Positions 19,569 through 24,369 of a stretch of 24,369 nucleotides of DNA are shown in pieces. Position 1 is the first letter of the stretch. Every line of letters begins with the position of its first letter. The notes under the pieces were generated by a model that was not told the origin of the DNA, ran no database searches, and was given only the letters and a program-made list of their open reading frames with translations. The stretch covers positions 1 to 24,369 of the forward strand of contig NZ_LSJI01000239.1 of the NCBI RefSeq assembly GCF_001557235.1. Direction: 5' to 3'. A program made the position numbers and the translations under genes. The DNA comes from Phenylobacterium sp. CCH9-H3. Its GTDB lineage: Bacteria > Pseudomonadota > Alphaproteobacteria > Caulobacterales > Caulobacteraceae.

Positions 19569-19922
19569 TCAGGCACGCGCGCCTTCGGCCACGCAGCATT
19601 GGCTGACGATGGCGGCCAGGGGCGCGCAGATCTCCGGCGAACCGCCGCAGCAGTCCTCCATCAGAAAGGCCAACAGCTCGCGCATGGCGTCGTAGTTGGC
19701 GCTGTAGATGATTGAGCGGCCCTCTCGACGTGAGTCGATCAGGCCCGCATGGCTGAGCACATTGAGGCTCGCCGACAGGGTGTTGGGCAGCACGCCCAGG
19801 CGACGGGCCACTTCGCCGGCCGGCAGGCCCTCAGGTCCGGCCTGAACCAGGAGGCGGAAAGCGGAGAGGCGAACCTCGTGAGCGAGGGCGGACAGGCTTG
19901 CAAGGGCAGGCTTTGTTTCCAT
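19569..19922 (-). CDS. arsR: ArsR-family arsenite-responsive repressor
   Basis: This metalloregulator represses the arsenic operon until As(III) binds. The 117-residue product has a winged-helix domain with the recognition helix in ARRLGVLPNTLSASLNVLSHAGLI (within residues 39-62) and the wing at DSRREGRSIIYS. The C-terminus holds five Cys: Cys91-Cys92, Cys99 and Cys109-Cys110, a likely As(III) site, as in ArsR members that use C-terminal cysteines. The frame is open to 20051, but the ATG at 19922 begins the domain, and the promoter-like sequence directly before it leaves no room for a leader. It is the first gene of the minus-strand operon and is divergent from arsH. Confidence 0.93.
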   Translation of the reverse strand: METKPALASLSALAHEVRLSAFRLLVQAGPEGLPAGEVARRLGVLPNTLSASLNVLSHAGLIDSRREGRSIIYSANYDAMRELLAFLMEDCCGGSPEICAPLAAIVSQCCVAEGARA

Positions 19923-19936
19923 ATTTCGACAATATA
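19921..19936 (-). promoter_or_regulatory. arsR operator and -10 box, probably leaderless transcript
   Basis: ATATT (19921-19925) and AATAT (19931-19935) form an inverted repeat around TCGAC. On the minus strand a -10-like TATATT covers 19936-19931, eight bases before the arsR ATG at 19922, and no Shine-Dalgarno sequence lies between. The operator overlaps the start of arsR, so ArsR binding would shut its own promoter and perhaps that of arsH in the 61-bp divergent region. Confidence 0.5.
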
Positions 19937-19983
19937 GGAAGTCTACGACAGTTTGAAGTCGCGTCCGACGTTCGAGGTTCCGA

Positions 19984-20724
19984 ATGACCGAATTTCCCGC
20001 CCTGCAGCCGCAGTTCCTCGAGACGCCGAGCCTGGAGAAGCTGAACGCCATATCGACTGCGACCCACCCGCCGCGGATCCTGCTGCTCTACGGTTCGCTT
20101 CGCGAACGCTCGTACAGCCGGCTGCTGACGGAGGAGGCCGCCCGCATCCTGCAGCGCTTCGGCGCCGAGACGCGCATCTTCGATCCGCGAGACCTGCCCT
20201 TGCCCGACGCCGTGTCACCGGACCATCCTAAGGTGCAGGAGCTGCGGGCGCTTTCACAGTGGTCCGAAGGCCAGGTCTGGTGCAGCCCGGAACGCCACGG
20301 GGCGATCTCCGGGATCATGAAGGCGCAGATCGACTGGATTCCCCTGGAGATCGGCAGTGTGCGGCCGACCCAGGGCCGCACCTTGGCGGTCATGCAGGTG
20401 TCCGGAGGCTCGCAATCGTTCAATGCCGTGAACACCCTGCGCTTCCTCGGACGCTGGATGCGGATGATCACCATCCCCAACCAATCCTCGGTGGCCAAGG
20501 CCTACCAAGAGTTCGACGAAGCTGGGCGCATGAAGCCGTCCGCCTACTACGACCGCGTGGTCGACGTGATGGAGGAGCTTTACAAGTTCACCCTGTTGAC
20601 GCGGGACCGCGCCGACTACCTCGTGGACCGCTACAGCGAGCGGAAAGCGGAAGGTCGAGTGCTGCGTGGAGCTGAGCTCGCAGCGGCGGCCATGGAACAT
20701 GAAGCCCTAGGTCTGGTGTCCTAA
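19984..20724 (+). CDS. arsH: ArsH, NADPH-dependent FMN reductase/organoarsenical oxidase
   Basis: ArsH proteins are flavoproteins that oxidise trivalent organoarsenicals and reduce quinones or metals. The 246-residue product has the family pattern: the flavin-binding loop [10 protein letters not shown] at residues 37-46, [24 protein letters not shown] and the late [20 protein letters not shown]. Length is usual. The ATG at 19984 follows GAGG eight bases upstream. It is transcribed away from arsR, across a 61-bp shared control region. The stop codon overlaps the first base of the right border repeat. Intact. Confidence 0.93.
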   Translation: MTEFPALQPQFLETPSLEKLNAISTATHPPRILLLYGSLRERSYSRLLTEEAARILQRFGAETRIFDPRDLPLPDAVSPDHPKVQELRALSQWSEGQVWCSPERHGAISGIMKAQIDWIPLEIGSVRPTQGRTLAVMQVSGGSQSFNAVNTLRFLGRWMRMITIPNQSSVAKAYQEFDEAGRMKPSAYYDRVVDVMEELYKFTLLTRDRADYLVDRYSERKAEGRVLRGAELAAAAMEHEALGLVS

Positions 20725-20736
20725 AACTCCTAAGTT
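20724..20736 (+). repeat. Right 13-bp border repeat (attR-like)
   Basis: AAACTCCTAAGTT, identical to 17440-17452 and beginning with the last A of the arsH stop. It is followed by TCGGGAC, giving AAACT-CCTA-AGTTTCGGGAC; together with the left border the outer arms make an 11-bp perfect inverted repeat. Confidence 0.7.
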
Positions 20737-20777
20737 TCGGGACTCGGGCGGATTGCGCGCATTTCCCCGGCGCGGCC

Positions 20778-20829
20778 TGTCTCAAAAGTTGGTCTCGAAA
20801 GCGTTGACTATCGAGACGGGTTTTGAGAC
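20778..20829. promoter_or_regulatory. Nested-dyad res-like site upstream of the resolvase gene
   Basis: Outer arms GTCTCAAAA (20779-20787) and TTTTGAGAC (20821-20829) are exact reverse complements, and inner arms GTCTCGA (20792-20798) and TCGAGAC (20811-20817) are another exact pair. Their centres differ by half a base. The arrangement, directly before the resolvase start at 20838, is what a resolvase recombination/autoregulation site would look like. Confidence 0.55.
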
Positions 20830-20837
20830 TCTCGGAT

Positions 20838-21422
20838 ATGCTGCTCGGCTATGCCCGCGTTTCGACCGATGACCAAAATCTCGCGTTGCAACGCGCAGCG
20901 CTGAAGGAGGCTGGCTGCAGGAAGATCTTCGAGGAGAAGGCGTCAGGAGCGAAGCGGGCCCGCGCGGAGCTCGATCGCCTGCTGGAGCACCTACGGGAGG
21001 GCGACGTCATCGTCGTGTCGCGTCTTGACTGATTGGCGCGCTCGACGCGGGACCTCTTGACGTTGGCCGAAGAGATCGCCGAGCGCGGCGCCGGGCTGCG
21101 CTCCCTGGCTGAGCCATGGGCTGACACCACTTCGGCGGCGGGCAAGATGGTGCTCACCGTGTTCGCCGGCATTGCGGAGTTCGAGCGGAGCTTGATCCTG
21201 CAGCGGACGGGCGCAGGGCGGACGGCCGCGCAGGCGAGGGGGGTGAGGTTTGGTCGCCCGGCCAAGATCACCGACGACCAGTGGGCCCACTATGGACCCA
21301 TGCTGCGCAACGGCTCGCTCAGCGTGCCGTCGGCTGCCAAGCTGATCGGCTGCGGGCGGGCCACCCTCTATCGCCGGCTGGCCAAGGACGAGGGCGACGG
21401 CGCGGAGGCCTCGCGATGCTAA
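20838..21422 (+). pseudogene. tnpR: Tn3-family serine resolvase, disrupted by an in-frame TGA
   Basis: Without the stop this would be a 194-residue resolvase of normal length. The N-terminus MLLGYARVSTDDQNL holds the catalytic Ser9. Codon 65 is TGA at 21030-21032, and the reading frame continues without shift as LARSTRDLLTLAEEIAERG, then MVLTVFAGIAEFERSLILQR, and ends with a Hin-like helix-turn-helix (VPSAAKLIGCGRATLYRRL). Intact relatives read LDRLARS here, so a single CGA-to-TGA change explains the break; the lost Arg corresponds to the conserved active-site Arg68 of gamma-delta resolvase. A truncated 64-residue product would be inactive. ATG at 20838 is preferred over the TTG at 20823. No transposase gene accompanies it in the window. 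A sequencing error cannot be excluded. Confidence 0.88.
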
Positions 21423-21474
21423 GCAGCTGGAGGAGCTTCTCGCCCCATCAACCATTCCGGGGCATGGAGACGCC

Positions 21475-22659
21475 ATGACCCACGTGAACCCGGCCATTCT
21501 GACCTGGGCGCGTGAGACCGCCGGTCTCGCGCTGCCGGAGGCTGCGCAGAAGGTCGGGCTGCGGGACACGCGCCAAGGGCCCGGTGCACAGCGGCTCGCC
21601 GCGCTGGAGGCGGGGGAGGGGGAGGTGAGCCGGCCCACCCTGTTGAAGATGGCGCAGGTCTATCGGCGGCCGTTGATCACCTTCTACTTGGCCAAGCCGC
21701 CGCCGAAGGCCGATCGGGGCGACGACTTCCGAACGCTTCCGGACGACCAGCGCCCTGGCGCCGCAGGGGCGGTGGATGCGCTCGTGCGGGACATTCGCGC
21801 CCGCCAAGGCGTGGTGCGCGCGCTCCTGGAGGACGAGGACGCCTCGCCACTTCGTTTCGTCGCATCGCGGACCTTGAACGACGGTGTCGACGGCGTTGCC
21901 CGCGCCGTGCGGGAGGCGATCAGCTTCAGCTTGGCCGAATTCCGCGCGCAGCGCACGACCGAGCTCGCCTTCAACTATCTCAGGCGTCAGGCCGAGGCCG
22001 CAGGGGTTTTCGTTCTGCTCATCGGCAATCTGGGTTCGCACCATAGCGCGATCGACGTGGAGGCCTTCCGGGGCTTCGCCCTGGCCGACGAGATCGCGCC
22101 CTTCGTGGTGATCAACGACCAGGACGCCAAGTCGGCCTGGGCGTTCACGCTGTTGCACGAGCTTGCGCATGTGGTGCTGGGGCAGACGGGCATCAGCGGC
22201 GGGTCGATGGAGGCGCGTATGGAGCGCTTCTGCAACGATGTGGCCAGCGCCTTGCTGCTCCCGGCTGAGGAGTTCGCCGGGCTTGATGTGCGCGCCGCCG
22301 ACCTTGTGGCCGTGCAGCAGCGGATCACGGAATTCTCGACGGGCCGCCACATCAGCCGGGCCCTTGTGGCCTACCGGCTTCGCCTGACGGGCACCCTGAC
22401 GGAGGAGCGCTGGCGAACGGTCAGTGGAGCCTTCCGCAACGAATATCTCCGGGATCGCGACGAGCGGCGGCAGCGGGAACGAGCCGCGGAAGGCGGCCCC
22501 AACTACTATGTGGTTCGTCGGCACAAGCTCGGCGGCGCGCTGCTTCAACTGGTTCGTCGGACCTTGGATGAAGGCACGCTCACGCCCACCAAGGCCGGCA
22601 AGGTCCTTGGTGTCCGCCCGCGCAACGTAGAGCCATTGGTCGCCGGGGGCGCCAGTTAG
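21475..22659 (+). CDS. XRE-family regulator fused to an ImmA/IrrE metallopeptidase domain
   Basis: The 394-residue product has an N-terminal helix-turn-helix region (about residues 8-70) and a COG2856-type peptidase domain with zinc motif HELAH (His228, Glu229, His232) and a downstream Glu250 in MERFCNDVASALLLP, a likely third ligand. A C-terminal region with PNYYVVRRHKLGGALLQLVRR follows. ImmA/IrrE peptidases cleave repressors or antitoxins. GGAG lies just before the ATG at 21475. It overlaps the PIN-type gene by one base. This two-gene pair is known as a predicted toxin-antitoxin module; here the XRE-peptidase protein would be the antitoxin/regulator. It follows the broken resolvase by 52 bases. 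Confidence 0.9.
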   Translation: MTHVNPAILTWARETAGLALPEAAQKVGLRDTRQGPGAQRLAALEAGEGEVSRPTLLKMAQVYRRPLITFYLAKPPPKADRGDDFRTLPDDQRPGAAGAVDALVRDIRARQGVVRALLEDEDASPLRFVASRTLNDGVDGVARAVREAISFSLAEFRAQRTTELAFNYLRRQAEAAGVFVLLIGNLGSHHSAIDVEAFRGFALADEIAPFVVINDQDAKSAWAFTLLHELAHVVLGQTGISGGSMEARMERFCNDVASALLLPAEEFAGLDVRAADLVAVQQRITEFSTGRHISRALVAYRLRLTGTLTEERWRTVSGAFRNEYLRDRDERRQRERAAEGGPNYYVVRRHKLGGALLQLVRRTLDEGTLTPTKAGKVLGVRPRNVEPLVAGGAS

Positions 22660-23171
22660 TGCTCTATCTGCTCGACGCCAACGTCCTGATCACCGCCAAC
22701 AACAACTATTACCCAATCAACCGGGTGCCGGAGTTCTGGGACTGGCTGCTGCACCAGGCGGAACAGGGGCGGGTCTGCATGCCGCTCGAGATTTTCGAGG
22801 AGGTGCGGGACGGGACGGGCGACGCGGAGAAGGACCTTCTCTACGGGTGGCTGCAGCGCGTCGAGGTGAGACGCGCACTCGTCCTCGGCGAGGTGATTGC
22901 GCCGGAGGACGTTCAGCGCGTCATCGACGATGGGTATGCCCCCGACTTGAACGACGTGGAGCTGGAGCGCGTCGGGCGAGACCCGTTCTTGATCGCCTAC
23001 ACGCAGCGCGCGCCTCAAGAGCGCTGCGTCGTCAGCAATGAGACCTCAAGCCCGAACCGCCAAAGGGCGAACCGGAAGGTTCCCGATGTCTGCCGTGCGC
23101 TCGGGACTGCGAGTTGCAGCACCTTCGCGCTGCTGCGGACTCTCGACTTCACGACGGGCTGGCGGCGATAG
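22659..23171 (+). CDS. DUF4411 PIN-like protein, putative ribonuclease toxin
   Basis: The 170-residue product opens with LYLLDANVLI, the first acidic motif of a PIN nuclease (Asp6), and has further acidic positions at Glu44/Glu47, Asp108 (in GRDPFLIAY) and Glu128 (VVSNETSS). The segment NRQRANRKVPDVCRALG and the late LLRTLDF match the DUF4411 family. The start is a GTG at 22659 whose G is the last base of the upstream TAG stop, a one-base overlap implying tight translational coupling. PIN domains cleave RNA with a metal-bound acidic cluster, so toxin function is inferred. Family members stand next to XRE-ImmA/IrrE genes. The gene ends 30 bases before the convergent RTX gene. Confidence 0.88.
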   Translation: MLYLLDANVLITANNNYYPINRVPEFWDWLLHQAEQGRVCMPLEIFEEVRDGTGDAEKDLLYGWLQRVEVRRALVLGEVIAPEDVQRVIDDGYAPDLNDVELERVGRDPFLIAYTQRAPQERCVVSNETSSPNRQRANRKVPDVCRALGTASCSTFALLRTLDFTTGWRR

Positions 23172-23201
23172 CCGCTTGGCCCTTGCCGAGCGGCCGTTCG
23201 C

Positions 23202-24369
23202 TCAGAAAATCCAATCGGAGCCGGCGTCGCTGATCCCGGCGACAAAGCCCGGCTCATCGATGAACATGAAGTCGCTCTGGCGTAGGTCCGCCCTGAAGAC
23301 GCCCTGCAGCAGGACCCCGCCCTCGGGATCGGCGTCTCGGTCCGTGTTCCAGGACACGAAAGCGCCCTCAGCCCGATCGACGACCGTCACCTGATCTGGC
23401 CGGATGTCCCGCAGAGCCAAGTGATCGAAGGCGCCCTGCGCTTCACCGCGAACCTCCATGTCCGTGATGACGTCGAAGCCGCTGTCCGGATCGACGATGA
23501 AGGCGTCCGCGCCGGTCCCGCCGGTGATGGTGTCATTGCCCATCCCGCCTTCGATCATGTCGTGGCCAGCGCCCGCGTCGATCGAGTCGGCGCCCTCCAT
23601 GCCCATGACGTCGTCGACCATGGCGCCGCCGATCAGGGTGTCGGCGCCCATGCCGCCGTCGAGCCGGTCCATGCCGTCGCCGCCTTCGAGCCGGTCGTCG
23701 CCGGCGTCGCCCTGCAGGACGTCGTCGCCGCCCAAGCCAACCAAGGTGTCTGACCCGTCTCTACCGAAGATGTTGTCAACGCTCGCGCCCCCGGTCAAGC
23801 CGTCGCCTTCGCGCTCGCCGACGATCACCTGGTAGGCCTCGTCACCGGTGAAGGCGAGGGTTACGTCCCCGTCGCGCAGCGCCGCGTCCGCCGCTTGGTC
23901 GAACCGCTCGCCGGGAAGATCGCGATGACCGAAGGTCGGGCCTTCGATGCTTGGGCTCGGGCGCTCGGCAGTGGGGCCCGTCGCATCGCGCGACGCCGGC
24001 GGCAGGTCGGGCGTCTCGGCGAACATGAAATCGTCCTGGGCCAGCTGCGACTTCGCCACGCCTTCCAGCAGCACCGAACCGCCTGCCCAGCTGACGCGGA
24101 CGCCGGCGGTCGTATCTTCGAAACTCAGCTCCTCCCAACGCAGATCGCGCAGCGCCAGGTGGTCGAACATGCCTGGGCCGGCCGTGAAGTCGCGGATGAC
24201 GTCGTTTCCGCTGGTTGGATCCACGGCGAAGGCGTCCGGGCCCAACCCGCCAACCAAGGTGTCATCCCCCATACCGCCTTCCACATCGCCGTGACCGGCG
24301 CCCTCGTCGAGATAGTCGGCCCCGGCGCCGCCCATCAGGGCGTCGGCGTCCTCGCCGCCGTAGAGGCGG
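23202..24369 (-). CDS. RTX calcium-binding repeat protein (5' end beyond the window)
   Basis: The frame stays open across the right edge, so the N-terminus is missing; at least 388 residues are visible. It has many nonapeptide repeats of the GGxGxDxLx type (GGMGDDTLVGGLGPD, GLGGDDVLQGDAGDD, GGMGADTLIGG, GGMGNDTITGGTGAD), which bind calcium in a beta-roll and mark type I secretion substrates. The visible part is two copies of one module: repeats, then DAF-V-DP-SG-DVI, FDHLALRD (24147-24170 and 23413-23434), a short beta region and a closing FMF. The C-terminus (DAGSDWIF) is short, acidic and ends in a hydrophobic residue, as type I secretion signals do. Enzymatic function, if any, would be in the missing N-terminal part. 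It runs convergent to the DUF4411 gene. Confidence 0.85.
   Translation of the reverse strand, partial: RLYGGEDADALMGGAGADYLDEGAGHGDVEGGMGDDTLVGGLGPDAFAVDPTSGNDVIRDFTAGPGMFDHLALRDLRWEELSFEDTTAGVRVSWAGGSVLLEGVAKSQLAQDDFMFAETPDLPPASRDATGPTAERPSPSIEGPTFGHRDLPGERFDQAADAALRDGDVTLAFTGDEAYQVIVGEREGDGLTGGASVDNIFGRDGSDTLVGLGGDDVLQGDAGDDRLEGGDGMDRLDGGMGADTLIGGAMVDDVMGMEGADSIDAGAGHDMIEGGMGNDTITGGTGADAFIVDPDSGFDVITDMEVRGEAQGAFDHLALRDIRPDQVTVVDRAEGAFVSWNTDRDADPEGGVLLQGVFRADLRQSDFMFIDEPGFVAGISDAGSDWIF

Larger units (their letters stand above)
17440..20736. mobile_element. Arsenic resistance cassette bounded by 13-bp direct repeats
   Basis: The unit carries all five arsenic genes and nothing else. Both borders have AAACTCCTAAGTT (17440-17452 and 20724-20736). 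The left border is preceded by GTCCCG and the right followed by TCGGGAC, so the outer arms GTCCCGAAACT (17434-17444) and AGTTTCGGGAC (20733-20743) are perfect reverse complements. This is what insertion into a palindromic recombination site would leave. The right repeat begins within the arsH stop codon. No recombinase is carried inside the unit; a damaged resolvase gene lies 101 bp to the right. Confidence 0.6.

Noticed and set aside
23162..23203. Hairpins GCGGC/GCCGC and GAGCG/CGCTC between the convergent genes as a terminator
   Set aside because: The stems are only five bp, one overlaps the DUF4411 stop codon, and no T-run follows on either strand.
23202..24369. Regular DNA repeats that might suggest a CRISPR or satellite array
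   Set aside because: The periodicity is codon-based and explained by GGxGxDxLx protein repeats; there are no constant repeats with unique spacers.

Overview
The window is GC-rich and packed with short-spaced or overlapping genes. The gene families and arrangement suggest an alphaproteobacterium, most likely Caulobacterales (Caulobacter, Phenylobacterium or Brevundimonas type); this is inference from gene content, as no phylogenetic marker is present. No tRNA, rRNA or CRISPR array was seen.

Layout. (1) 1-4184, minus strand: the proximal part of a P-type conjugative type IV secretion operon in the order virB1 (lytic transglycosylase), an unknown 127-residue gene, virB2 (pilin), virB3, virB4 (ATPase) and the first codons of a secreted protein in the virB5 position. 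(2) 4185-5608: a 498-bp gene-free stretch with a long operator-like inverted repeat, a secreted thermonuclease-fold gene, then a 410-bp non-coding stretch with three related small hairpins (an oriT candidate) and an 8-bp-arm dyad. (3) 5609-14597, plus strand: a divalent-metal efflux block made of a His-rich exported protein, an RND tripartite pump (czcC-czcB-czcA type), an MFS exporter with a His-rich tail, a HupE/UreJ-type permease and a membrane-anchored protein. (4) 14771-17387, plus strand: a chromate block (ChrB C-terminal domain, Tat-exported Fe/Mn superoxide dismutase in the ChrC position, ChrA). (5) 17440-20736: a complete arsenic unit (arsC thioredoxin/glutaredoxin type, acr3, arsC phosphatase type, arsR, divergent arsH). 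(6) 20778-21422: a nested-dyad res-like site and a Tn3-family resolvase gene killed by one nonsense codon. (7) 21475-23171: a two-gene toxin-antitoxin-like module, XRE-ImmA/IrrE plus a DUF4411 PIN-type protein. (8) 23202 to the right edge, minus strand: a duplicated RTX (calcium-binding) protein.

The genes read as accessory cargo of a conjugative element: a transfer apparatus, three stacked metal resistance modules and a stability module. The most striking structural signal is that the arsenic unit is bounded by identical 13-bp direct repeats whose outer flanks (GTCCCGAAACT on the left, AGTTTCGGGAC on the right) are perfect reverse complements. Removing the unit together with one repeat would restore a 26-bp inverted repeat around a CCTA centre. 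The arsenic genes therefore look like a discrete cassette inserted into the middle of a palindromic recombination site, beside a resolvase that has since been inactivated.
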